Shown here: positions 51,580 to 60,368 of the stretch, in pieces
How positions within the stretch are numbered: position 1 is the first letter of the stretch
Layout: the number at the start of each line of letters is the position of its first letter
Assembly (NCBI RefSeq): GCF_041897535.1
Contig: NZ_CP169217.1
Coordinates: forward strand, 3,968,001-4,032,000
Direction of reading: 5' to 3'
Source: Methylomicrobium lacus_A
Lineage (GTDB): Bacteria; Pseudomonadota; Gammaproteobacteria; Methylococcales; Methylomonadaceae
DNA length: 64,000 nt
Program-made: the position numbers and the translations under genes
The notes under the pieces: model-generated
Database searches by the model: none
What the model saw: only the letters and a program-made list of their open reading frames with translations
What the model was told of the DNA's origin: nothing

Positions 51580-54500
51580 ATGACATCAGCAATCCACGAA
51601 GATCTCGACCCGGCCGCATTGCGCGCCGAGATCGGCCATCTCTTGCATGAACTGGATCATGTGCTGCCGGGGCAGGCGCCGATTCTCGATTTCGTGCATC
51701 ACAATACCCTGCACGGCTATCAGCACCTGCCTTTCGAAGAGGCCCTCGCGGCGGTGGAACGGATGACCGGTATTCAGGGCTATCTGCCCGATAGCAAGTT
51801 CCGCGGCTATTACCGGCAAGGCCGGATCAGCGATGCGGATCTATCCGCCGCCCTCAGCCAACATCAGGATTTAAACGCCGAAGCCATCGTTTGTACTGTC
51901 CAAGGCAAAAAAATTCTGCGCCAGGACATTTACCGGATCGCCTTGTTGTTCGATCTGGAACCGATCACCGAAAGCCAGCTGAACTGGAACATCGACGAAT
52001 TGGAGGCCTTGGACAAGGTGCAACAGGATGTGCCGAAGGCGGTCAGGGCCTGTTTGCTCGGCGAGGGGGCGTCACCCCTTGACGAAAAGCAGCGGATCCG
52101 GCAGCTTTGGCGCAGCGTGCTGGCCAAGCTGAATCTCGATGCAACCGTTCCGCACCCCGAAAACCTGCTCGATCTGTCCGAGGAGCAGGCCGAGGAATGG
52201 CTGTCCTTGGCGATGCAGGATCAGCCGGACGGCGTCCATCAAACCCTGCATGAGCGGATGCGCACGGAAGCCGGCGCCACATTGAGCCGTTTTCTGGCGG
52301 AAGTCGGCGACGGCCTGACCTTGGGCGGCTTCATTCGGGCAATCACCGGCATCGACATTCTCGATGTGATCAAACCCCAGTTGATTCGGATCTGCGCTTC
52401 GGCACTGGACGAAGGCATGGCGCCCTGGCAGTTGCCTGATCGTGAGTCCTTGGGTCTTTATGCCGGCTGGCGCAAGATGTTTCAGTGCGATGTAAATCCG
52501 GTTTTTCTGGAGTTGCCGGATTGGTCCAAATTGGTGGACGGGCTTCCGGAGGACGCTTTCGATGCGATCATCCAGCAGTTGACCTATCTGAATCTTCCCC
52601 GCGACAAATGGGCCGGCTATTTGCGGCGTCTGGCGCTGGAACTGCCGGGCTGGTCGGGGATGATCAACTGGCGGCAGCAGCATCCAAACTACAACACCGC
52701 CAATGCGGCGGACATCAAGCTTGCCGATTATCTGGCGATCCGGCTGATCTATGACCGGCTCTGGCTCGGCCAGATTTGCCGGGATGTCTGGAAAATTGAA
52801 GCCAGACTCACCACGATCGAAAGCTATTTCCGGAAAAATCTTTCCGAATTGATGGTACGCAGCGAATTGTACAAGGGCGAATTGCCGGAGTATCTCGCGC
52901 ACAAAGCCAAGGCCTTGATTATCCGCGCGCGTTCCGAGCGGCATTTTAGAGAGGAATGGCAGGAACTTTCCGATCAGATCAGGACCTGGCAATTGAGCCC
53001 TCTGGCCCGGCAGGAATCCCGGCATTATCACTGGCGCAGCGGCTGGCGGCTGTTTCGCCTGTGCCAGCATTTGGGGATGGGTGGCGATGCGGTCGAAACC
53101 TTGTCTCGGGATGATGTCGAGGCCTTGCTCACGCTGCTGAAAGCGTTTTCGTTCGCGGAGCGCGGCAAGGTCTGGCTGACGGCTTACGAACACAATTACC
53201 GCGAAAAACTGTTTCAGGCCTTGTGCGCCAATCGGGGGCGGGGACGTTGGGCCAGCCGCACGCAGCGCCCGGAGGCGCAATTGATTTTTTGCATGGACGA
53301 GCGCGAGGAAAGTTTCCGCCGCCATCTCGAAGAAGTCAGTCCGGCTGTCGAAACGCTCGGCGCGGCCGGTTTTTTCGGCATACCGATGTATTACAAGGGT
53401 TTGGATGACAGCAAAACTTCGCCGCTGTGTCCGGTCGTCGTGACGCCTGTCAATGAGGTGCGGGAAGTTGCGCGTTCGGGAAGCGAGGAGGCTTTACGGC
53501 GGCATAACAAGGGCCGCAAGCTGAATCTCGGGCTCGGCAGTCTGCTGCATCACGGTCTGCGCCGCCGCGTCTGGTCCGCGCATCTCTTGATCGATCTGTT
53601 CGCCCCGGCGGCTTTGTTGGGGCTTGTGGCCAAGGCCTTGCTGCCGAAACCGCAAAGCCGCCTGCTGGGCCGCCTGTCTGGAGCCGTCGCGCCGGAGGTG
53701 CCGACAAGGCTGCAGTTTATCGCGGCCGAGCCGAAAACTGCCGCGCCGGAGCTGCCGAAATCGGGGTTTAGTGATAACGAACAGGCCGATAGGGTCGCAG
53801 GGTTTCTGAAAAGCACCGGCTTGACCTACGGCTTTGCGCCCTTGGTCGTGCTGGTCGGGCACGGGTCGAGCAGCCAGAACAATCCGCATCGGGCGGCCTA
53901 TGACTGCGGCGCCTGTAGCGGGCGGCATGGCGGTCCGAACGCGCGCGTGTTTGCGGCGATGGCGAACCGGCCGGAAATCCGCAAGCTCCTGCGTGAACGC
54001 GGCATAGAAGTGCCGGCGGACACTTGGTTCATCGGCGCCGAACATAATACCTGCAACGAAGAGATTATCTGGTTCGATCAAAGCGACGTGCCGGCCGCGC
54101 TGCAACCGGCTTTGCAGAAGCTCCACGCCACCTTGGCAGAGGTGCGGCGGAGGTCTGCGCATGAACGCTGCCGACGGCTGGCTTCCGCCCCGCGCAATCC
54201 GACGCTCGACGAAGCGCTCGCGCATATCGAGGAGCGCGCCGACGATTTTTCGCAGGCGCGGCCGGAATTGGGGCATGCGACGAACGCTTGCGCCTTGATC
54301 GGCCGCCGTGCGATCAGCCAAGGCGCTTTTTTCGATCGCCGGATGTTTTTGATTTCCTACGATCCGACGCAAGACCCCGAAGGGCTGATCGTCGAAAATA
54401 TTCTGCTGGCGGTCGGGCCGGTGGGGGCCGGGATCAATTTGGAATATTATTTTTCGACGGTCGATAATGACCGCTTCGGCTGCGGCACCAAAACGCCGCA

Positions 54501-54876
54501 TAATGTGATCGGACTGTTCGGGGTGATGGAAGGCGCGAGCAGCGACCTGCGCACCGGCTTGCCGTGTCAGATGATCGAAATTCATGAGCCGATGCGCCTG
54601 CAAGTGATCGTGGAGGCCAAAACCGCCGTGCTCGAACACATTTACCAGCGCCAGGCCGCGCTTCAGGAATTGATCGCGAACGGCTGGATTCATTTACACG
54701 CGCTCGATCCCGAGACGGGAGACATAAGCCTGTTCGAACGCGGCAAGGGTTTTGTGCGCTGGCAGGGAGAAGAGATGCCGATTTTGACGGTCGAGAATTC
54801 GCAGGCCGCCTACCGCGATCAAACCGGGCCGGTCGCGCCGGTCCTGATTAGACAAGCGGCAGTTGTGGGGAGCTAG
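51580..54876 (+). CDS. Long DabA-like (DUF2309) protein
   Basis: 1098 residues, about 230 longer than canonical DabA (871 here). N-terminus: LDFVHHNTLHGYQHLPFEE. An extra helical block (about 90-560) precedes the zinc site: Cys571-x-Asp573 (IFCMDEREES) and His761/Cys776 (GHGSSSQNNPHRAAYDCGAC), with the same 15-residue spacing. All four ligands are kept, so CO2 hydration is likely. Further: CGTKTPHNVIGLFG and LRTGLPCQMIEIHEPMRL. The ATG 51580 has AGGAACACGCG upstream; one at 51565 is the alternative. The frame is open upstream only through the NuoM-like gene. 2 bp ahead of the NuoL-like gene. Confidence 0.92.
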   Translation: MTSAIHEDLDPAALRAEIGHLLHELDHVLPGQAPILDFVHHNTLHGYQHLPFEEALAAVERMTGIQGYLPDSKFRGYYRQGRISDADLSAALSQHQDLNAEAIVCTVQGKKILRQDIYRIALLFDLEPITESQLNWNIDELEALDKVQQDVPKAVRACLLGEGASPLDEKQRIRQLWRSVLAKLNLDATVPHPENLLDLSEEQAEEWLSLAMQDQPDGVHQTLHERMRTEAGATLSRFLAEVGDGLTLGGFIRAITGIDILDVIKPQLIRICASALDEGMAPWQLPDRESLGLYAGWRKMFQCDVNPVFLELPDWSKLVDGLPEDAFDAIIQQLTYLNLPRDKWAGYLRRLALELPGWSGMINWRQQHPNYNTANAADIKLADYLAIRLIYDRLWLGQICRDVWKIEARLTTIESYFRKNLSELMVRSELYKGELPEYLAHKAKALIIRARSERHFREEWQELSDQIRTWQLSPLARQESRHYHWRSGWRLFRLCQHLGMGGDAVETLSRDDVEALLTLLKAFSFAERGKVWLTAYEHNYREKLFQALCANRGRGRWASRTQRPEAQLIFCMDEREESFRRHLEEVSPAVETLGAAGFFGIPMYYKGLDDSKTSPLCPVVVTPVNEVREVARSGSEEALRRHNKGRKLNLGLGSLLHHGLRRRVWSAHLLIDLFAPAALLGLVAKALLPKPQSRLLGRLSGAVAPEVPTRLQFIAAEPKTAAPELPKSGFSDNEQADRVAGFLKSTGLTYGFAPLVVLVGHGSSSQNNPHRAAYDCGACSGRHGGPNARVFAAMANRPEIRKLLRERGIEVPADTWFIGAEHNTCNEEIIWFDQSDVPAALQPALQKLHATLAEVRRRSAHERCRRLASAPRNPTLDEALAHIEERADDFSQARPELGHATNACALIGRRAISQGAFFDRRMFLISYDPTQDPEGLIVENILLAVGPVGAGINLEYYFSTVDNDRFGCGTKTPHNVIGLFGVMEGASSDLRTGLPCQMIEIHEPMRLQVIVEAKTAVLEHIYQRQAALQELIANGWIHLHALDPETGDISLFERGKGFVRWQGEEMPILTVENSQAAYRDQTGPVAPVLIRQAAVVGS

Positions 54877-54878
54877 GC

Positions 54879-56441
54879 ATGGATTCACTGGTTTTCCTGA
54901 TTCCTTTACTACCTCTCTGCGCCGCGCTGATATTGGGTCTCGGCGTCCTGTTCGACTGGCTGAGCGGCGAAGAAAAGGAAGGTCTGACCGCCGGTATCGC
55001 CTTGTGGACGGTCACGATGTCCAGCCTGTTGTCGTTGACGCTCTACGGCGCCGATGTGCTCGGCATGAACCGGGGTAGGTTCAATCTTGGGACCTGGCTG
55101 CAAAGCGATAGCTTCGAGGTTTCGATCAACTTCCTGACCCAGGGATTCGGCCTGCGTTTATCCGCCTTGTTCGGGATCATTTTGGCCGTCGTGGTCCGCT
55201 TCTCGGTCAATTACATGCACCGGGAAGTCGGTTTTCACCGCTTCTTTTTCGTGTTGACGCTGTTTTCGGCCGCGATGCAGTGGCTGGTGTTGTCCGGCAA
55301 CGCGGTCGGGACTTTCATAGGTTGGGAAATCGCCGGCCTGTGCTCCTATTTGTTGATCGCCTATGCTTACGACCGTCCGGTCGCCGCCGCGAATGCGACG
55401 CGGGTCTTTGTTACCAACCGCCTCGGCGACGCCGCTTTCGTGATCGCGATCGGGCTCAGCTACGCCTTTGCGGAAAGCGTCGATTGGACGAAATTGAATG
55501 TGCTGGCAGCGCAATTGTCGACCGGCGAAGCGACCGGCATCGCATTTTGTTTTGCGCTGGCGGCGTTTGTCAAATCCGCGCAGTTGCCGTTTACGCCCTG
55601 GCTGCTGCGCGCGCTGGAAGGCCCGACGCCGTCGAGCGCGGTTTTTTACGGCTCGGTGATGGTGCATGCGGGCGTTTTTCTGGTCTGCCTGCTGGAGCCG
55701 CTCTTTGAAATGTCGCCGTTTGCGATGGGGACGCTGGTCGTGGTCGGTTTGGCGACCGCGATTTACAGTTATCTGCTCGGGTTGACTCAAACCGATGTCA
55801 AGACCTCGCTGATTGCGGCGACCTCGGCACAATTGGGCTTGATGTTTTTCGAATGCGGCCTGGGATTCTGGCACTTGGCGGGCTGGCATTTATGCGCGCA
55901 TGTGGTCGTTCGCGCCTATCAATTACTGGCGGCGCCTTCGCTGATGCACAATGTGCAGGGTAATCCGATCAAACCGATCGAACCGGCGCTGGCCAAAAAT
56001 TATTGGGCTTATACCGCTTCGCTGCAACGGTTCTGGCTGGATTCCCTGACCGACAGTTTGCTGGTCAGGCCGATAGGGCGCTTGTCTCATGATCTCAGAT
56101 ATTTCGACGACTCGATCATCGACCGGATCTTGGGCTCCCCGGAGCCCGCGATACGGGCGATCTCGTCGCTGGCGCAATATCAGGAGCAAAAAATCGGCGC
56201 GCGCCTGAACGAGGATTCCGACCAGTTTGCGCAAGGCAGCGGCTTGGCCGGCAAGCTGGCCGAATGGACGGCGGCCCTGATCCACGGACTTGAGAGCCGC
56301 TTCATGTTGCGCGGCTATGGCAAGAATGCTGCGGATTTGGGCAGGCGGATCGGACGGTTCGGCAATCGCTTCGAAGCGTTTATTTTAAGGCCGCGCTATC
56401 TGGTGCTGTTCGTGTTCATAACCCTGCTGGTCGCATTTTGA
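54879..56441 (+). CDS. NuoL-like proton-conducting membrane subunit (DabB-like)
   Basis: 520 residues, shorter than the 635-residue dabB. Helix-5 Glu in AVGTFIGWEIAGLCSYLLIA, helix-7 Lys in AAFVKSAQLPFTPWLLRALE, then GPTPSSAVFYGSVMVHAGVF and LIAATSAQLGLMFFECGLG. The C-terminal part (about 370-500) is mostly hydrophilic and helical (RPIGRLSHDLRYFDDSIIDR and LNEDSDQFAQGSGLAG), ending in one helix: a NuoL-like piece with a shortened lateral arm. It starts 2 bp after the DabA-like gene. The pairing of DUF2309 with NuoL is the DAB signature. Confidence 0.9.
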   Translation: MDSLVFLIPLLPLCAALILGLGVLFDWLSGEEKEGLTAGIALWTVTMSSLLSLTLYGADVLGMNRGRFNLGTWLQSDSFEVSINFLTQGFGLRLSALFGIILAVVVRFSVNYMHREVGFHRFFFVLTLFSAAMQWLVLSGNAVGTFIGWEIAGLCSYLLIAYAYDRPVAAANATRVFVTNRLGDAAFVIAIGLSYAFAESVDWTKLNVLAAQLSTGEATGIAFCFALAAFVKSAQLPFTPWLLRALEGPTPSSAVFYGSVMVHAGVFLVCLLEPLFEMSPFAMGTLVVVGLATAIYSYLLGLTQTDVKTSLIAATSAQLGLMFFECGLGFWHLAGWHLCAHVVVRAYQLLAAPSLMHNVQGNPIKPIEPALAKNYWAYTASLQRFWLDSLTDSLLVRPIGRLSHDLRYFDDSIIDRILGSPEPAIRAISSLAQYQEQKIGARLNEDSDQFAQGSGLAGKLAEWTAALIHGLESRFMLRGYGKNAADLGRRIGRFGNRFEAFILRPRYLVLFVFITLLVAF

Positions 56442-56448
56442 GGCGCTG

Positions 56449-58038
56449 ATGCATTTTCCCGTTACTCCTTGGACCGAAGCCGCCGCTTTTCCGGTCTTGA
56501 CCACGATGACGCTGGTACCGCTCGCCGCGATGGCTCTGGTGCTCTATTCGCGCTCGTTCACGATGGCCTTGCGTTTCGGTTTTGCCGGCACGGCCTTGAA
56601 CGTGCTGCTGAGCATCTATCTCCTGCTGGTGTTCGATGCCGAGGAATCCGGCATCCATCTGGTCGAACAGGCGCATTTCGCCGGGCTCAGCTATACGGTC
56701 GGCGTCGACGGCGTCAACATTCTGTTCATTCCGCTGACCGCGGTGATTTCTTTTTTGGTGATGCTCTATACCTTTTCGCATGCGAAAGCGCGTTATCGCG
56801 ACCGCGCCTATGTGGCCAGCGTGTTGGGTTACGAAACGGTGTTGATCGGCGCTTTTGCGGCTTTAAACGTGATGCAGTTCTGGATTTGGAGCGTCCTGGA
56901 ATTGTTGCCGCTGATCTATTTGACGCTGCATTCCGGGACCGGGCAGCACCGGCGCTGGGCGGTCGACCGCTTGCTGCAATACTGGCTCAGCGCCTTGCTG
57001 ATGACCCTCGGCGGGTTTTTGCTGCTGGGTTTCGGTCTGATCGATTCGGAGCATCCTTTGACTTTCGACTGGCTCACGATCAAACAGAACAACGCTTATC
57101 TGCACGACGAGACCTTGATTTTCGTGCTGTTGTTCTATGGTTTCGCGGTGCGGATGCCGTTGTTTCCTTTTCACGGCTGGCTGCCGATCCTGGCCGAACA
57201 CGGCACGGTCGCCAGTTGCGCGGTTTTTCTGGTCGGCCTGAAGCTCGGTGTTTTTGCGGTGCTGCGCTTCATCTTGCCGCTGTTGCCCGGTGTCGCCGAA
57301 GATTGGGCGGGGCTGGTGCTGGCGTTGGCCTTGATCAGTATTTTCTACGGCGCGGTGATGGCTTTATTGCAAATCAACATCCGGCGGCTGTTGGCGTTTG
57401 CGGTGCTCAGCCAGACCGGCATTCTGGTGATCGGCTTGTTCTGCTTCAACGATTTCGGACTCGAAGGCAGTATCATGCTGTCGGTTGCCTATGGTCTTGC
57501 GACCGCCGGCATGCTGTTCAGCGTCGGCCTGATTTACGAACGCACCGGCACCGCGTTGATGCCAAGGCTCGGCGGCTTGTTCGATTCGAATCTGACCCTC
57601 GGCATGCTGTTTCTGGTATCGGCGTTGAGTACGCTGGTCAAGCCCGGTACGCCCGGCTTCGATGCGACCCACCTGATCATCGAGGGCACCATCGAAGAGC
57701 ACGGCTGGCTGCTCGCGATCGCGATATTGACCGGCAACCTGCTGGCCGCGGCCTTTATTCTTTGGGCCTTTCAGCGCATGTTTTTGGCCAGTTCCAAACG
57801 CTTTGCGCAGCCTTATTCGAGCCTGCATCATCCGGTGTTTAAAGAGCGCCTGATTACCGCGGTCATCGGCGTCTTGTTGATCGGCACCGGCTTTTACATG
57901 CGGCCCTGGCTCAGGCTGGTCGACCAGGATGCGTCGATGATCACGAAAGGCTACCCGATCCACAGCTCGATGCCGCACGGGCCAGCGGAGGAGGAAGTAC
58001 AGCCGGATCAGCTCCAAATCGAGGACGAACAGCCATGA
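56449..58038 (+). CDS. NuoM-like membrane subunit 2, with Arg at the helix-7 lysine position
   Basis: 529 residues, about 14 helices. It has YTVGVDGVNILFIPLTAVIS near 83, WIWSVLELLPLIYLTL (helix-5 Glu), FAVRMPLFPFHGWLPILAEH and LLAFAVLSQTGILVIGLF. The pumping Lys of NuoM (K234 of E. coli) is Arg235 here, and the usual Asp-Ala-His after it is Leu-Ala-Glu-His. The C-terminal tail (about 500-529) is acidic and unstructured, with EEEVQPDQLQIEDEQP. It starts 7 bp after the NuoL-like gene and overlaps the next gene by 4 bp. It might be structural or conduct with altered pKa. Confidence 0.88.
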   Translation: MHFPVTPWTEAAAFPVLTTMTLVPLAAMALVLYSRSFTMALRFGFAGTALNVLLSIYLLLVFDAEESGIHLVEQAHFAGLSYTVGVDGVNILFIPLTAVISFLVMLYTFSHAKARYRDRAYVASVLGYETVLIGAFAALNVMQFWIWSVLELLPLIYLTLHSGTGQHRRWAVDRLLQYWLSALLMTLGGFLLLGFGLIDSEHPLTFDWLTIKQNNAYLHDETLIFVLLFYGFAVRMPLFPFHGWLPILAEHGTVASCAVFLVGLKLGVFAVLRFILPLLPGVAEDWAGLVLALALISIFYGAVMALLQINIRRLLAFAVLSQTGILVIGLFCFNDFGLEGSIMLSVAYGLATAGMLFSVGLIYERTGTALMPRLGGLFDSNLTLGMLFLVSALSTLVKPGTPGFDATHLIIEGTIEEHGWLLAIAILTGNLLAAAFILWAFQRMFLASSKRFAQPYSSLHHPVFKERLITAVIGVLLIGTGFYMRPWLRLVDQDASMITKGYPIHSSMPHGPAEEEVQPDQLQIEDEQP

Positions 58039-59594
58039 ATGCGACAGAATTTCCGTTGCTCAGCGCCCTGATCTGGCTGCCTTTGCTCGGCGCGCTTGCG
58101 CTCGGTTTCATCCGCAACCTGAGGGCCGCGAAATGGAGCGCCTTGCTGATTGCAGGCCTGGAATTGGCCGTTGCGCTGTTTGCCGTCCAAAGCTTTCGGG
58201 CAGACAGCGGCAACGAGTTGCAATGGGTCGAACATCATGTCTGGATCGAGCATTTGAATATCGAGTATTTTCTCGGCGTCGACGGCGTCTCTATCCTGCT
58301 GTTGCCGTTGTCGGCGTTGCTGACCTTAGTGACGTTGCTCGCGACCTGGAATTCGGTGCAGCGCCTGCCGCATTTTCATCTGTCCCTGTTGCTGGCGCTC
58401 GAAGGCATCACGATGGGCGTGTTTTGCGCGATGGACATGATGCTGTTCTTTTTGTTTTGGGAACTGACGCTGCCGCCGATCTTCTTCTTGATCGGCCTCT
58501 GGGGCATCGGTCCCGGCCGGCGCGCTGCGGCGATCAAATACACGCTGGTTATGCTGTTCGGCGGCGTCGCCTTGTTGTTCGCGATCATTCTGCTCGCCTT
58601 CAATCATGTCAACGCGATCAAGGGCGCTGTTCCGAACGATCTGACGTTTAGCCTGCCGGCGCTGCTGGCCACGCCGTTGTCGGGGCATTGGGAAGCGGCG
58701 GTATTTTTATTGCTGATGCTCGGTTTTGCGGTCAAGGCGCCTTTGCCGCCTTTTCATACCTGGCTGCCGACCGTCGCGATGGAAGGCTCGACGCAGATGA
58801 CCGCGTTGCTGACCGGGCTGAAACTGGGTGTTTACGGCATCATCCGTTTTGCGATGCCGTTGGCGCCAACTTCGGCGGTCGAATATAACTGGTCGCTAGG
58901 CATCATCGGCGCGGTCACCTTGATCTATGGCGCGCTGGTGGCCTTGCAGCAAAGCAATTTTCGCCGCATGCTGGCCTATGCCAGCATCAGCCATATCGGT
59001 CTGATCATCGTGGGGCTGTCATCGCTGAACATGCAGGGCATTCAGGGGGCGCTGTTTCAATTGGTCAATTTTTCGGTCGATGCGAGCGCCTTGATGCTGA
59101 TCGCGGGCTTCATTCACCATCGCCTCGGCAGCACCGAAAGAATCCACATGGGCGGACTCGCCAAGGTGATGCCGCGGTTGACCGGCTTTTATTTCCTGTT
59201 CATGCTGGCCAGCCTAGGCGTGCCCGGAACCAACGGTTTCCCGGCCGAATTGTTGCTGATCGTCAGCGCCTTGACCTCGCATCCGAGCCTAGCGATAGCG
59301 GCGCTGGCCGGAGCGGCCCTCAGCGCCGCCTACATGACGTCGTTTACGCGCCGGGCCTTCATGGGGCCGACCGCAAGTGCCGCGGTCAGGCAATTGCAGG
59401 ATCTGCGCCCGCGCGAACTCGGCGTCCTCTGCCTGTTAGGCACACTGGTGATCTCCTTCGGGCTGTGGCCGAATACGGTGTTGGAGAAGCAGCGGGCCGC
59501 TGCGGAGGCCTGGCTGAATCACTTGCTGGAGCCGCGGATGCTGGACGGAAATGATTTTGACGAAAGTGTTTCGAAGCCGGAAACGGGCGAGTAA
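58035..59594 (+). CDS. NuoM-like proton-conducting membrane subunit 3
   Basis: 519 residues, about 14 helices. FLGVDGVSILLLPLSALLTL near 76, FFLFWELTLPPIFFLIGLWG (helix-5 Glu), Lys234 in FAVKAPLPPFHTWLPTVAME, and MLAYASISHIGLIIVGLSS. This copy keeps the catalytic Glu and Lys and numbers Lys like E. coli NuoM. Last gene of the five-gene plus-strand cluster. It overlaps the second NuoM-like gene by 4 bp. The C-terminus is a short acidic tail (DGNDFDESVSKPETGE). Convergent with a DUF599 gene 33 bp away. Confidence 0.9.
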   Translation: MNATEFPLLSALIWLPLLGALALGFIRNLRAAKWSALLIAGLELAVALFAVQSFRADSGNELQWVEHHVWIEHLNIEYFLGVDGVSILLLPLSALLTLVTLLATWNSVQRLPHFHLSLLLALEGITMGVFCAMDMMLFFLFWELTLPPIFFLIGLWGIGPGRRAAAIKYTLVMLFGGVALLFAIILLAFNHVNAIKGAVPNDLTFSLPALLATPLSGHWEAAVFLLLMLGFAVKAPLPPFHTWLPTVAMEGSTQMTALLTGLKLGVYGIIRFAMPLAPTSAVEYNWSLGIIGAVTLIYGALVALQQSNFRRMLAYASISHIGLIIVGLSSLNMQGIQGALFQLVNFSVDASALMLIAGFIHHRLGSTERIHMGGLAKVMPRLTGFYFLFMLASLGVPGTNGFPAELLLIVSALTSHPSLAIAALAGAALSAAYMTSFTRRAFMGPTASAAVRQLQDLRPRELGVLCLLGTLVISFGLWPNTVLEKQRAAAEAWLNHLLEPRMLDGNDFDESVSKPETGE

Positions 59595-59627
59595 TGCCGT
59601 AGCAAATGCCAGGTCCCAAGGAGGGGA

Positions 59628-60278
59628 TCAGGGCGCTCGGTCCAGTTTGTATAACGCCGCGATCAGAATCAGCGTCGCCAATACCAGGGCATAGGGCCCG
59701 AAAAACCAGAGAATCAGCGGCAGACTGAGAAAAAAGCTGCGGGTGCCGTAGGTATAATAAGCGCCGGCCCGGTTCAGATAGGCGCAGGCTTGCGCATACG
59801 ACACGCCGGCTTCGGGTGAACCGGCCAACAGATTGATCATGTAGCCGGCATGATTGAAAAAACGTATCGCCATCGTGAAACAGTAGAAGGCGATAAAAAA
59901 ATCGAGCACCAATAAACCGAGTTTGATCAGCCATAATTCACCGGTCATGCTTTCGACTGCCGATCCGGGGTGCCAGGCATAGGCCCATTTTTCGATCTTG
60001 TCGCTTAAATTCAACGAGCCGATGATCAGCAGCACCGACGTCGAGGCCATGAAGTTGGCGGCCATCACCGAATTGCGCAAGGTCTGCACGGCCAGAATAT
60101 CCATCTTGCCGCTCTTGGCCACCATCTCGACCCAGGCTTCGCGCACCTTCCGGTTGAAACGGTGTACGCTGAAGTCGGGATCGCGGCGGGTGCGCCAGCT
60201 TAAAAACAGATAGTAGAGCAGTATCAGCGCACTGCTGGCGGCGAAAGCAAGCAGGTCGATCGGCAGCGAAAATTGCAT
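59628..60278 (-). CDS. DUF599 family membrane protein
   Basis: 216 residues with about four helices: LLAFAASSALILLYYLFLSW at the start, RKVREAWVEMVAKSG, DILAVQTLRNSVMAANFMAS and TYGTRSFFLSLPLILWFFGP. The combination of RNSVMAANFMASTS with the YYTYGTRSFFLSLP motif is DUF599. Function unknown. Lone gene. It is not obviously linked to the DAB cluster it faces. Confidence 0.9.
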   Translation of the reverse strand: MQFSLPIDLLAFAASSALILLYYLFLSWRTRRDPDFSVHRFNRKVREAWVEMVAKSGKMDILAVQTLRNSVMAANFMASTSVLLIIGSLNLSDKIEKWAYAWHPGSAVESMTGELWLIKLGLLVLDFFIAFYCFTMAIRFFNHAGYMINLLAGSPEAGVSYAQACAYLNRAGAYYTYGTRSFFLSLPLILWFFGPYALVLATLILIAALYKLDRAP

Positions 60279-60368
60279 GGGCGGCAGGTTTTTCCGTTAA
60301 GACCCGGCCAGTATACGCCGAAGGGCGGCTATTTGCGAAGCGAAGGCGCCGGTCGGCAGCGTTCTCAA

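Noticed and set aside
52072..53325. Open frame of 417 codons on the minus strand inside the long DabA-like gene
   Set aside because: Antisense shadow of a GC-rich coding region. The product has no domain-like pattern, while the plus-strand frame has clear DUF2309 motifs.
53494..54693. 399-codon minus-strand frame at the end of the DabA-like gene
   Set aside because: Antisense shadow with low-complexity Arg-rich product.
56469..57842. 457-codon plus-strand frame inside the second NuoM-like gene
   Set aside because: Arg/Pro-rich out-of-frame product. The NuoM-like frame carries the conserved membrane motifs.
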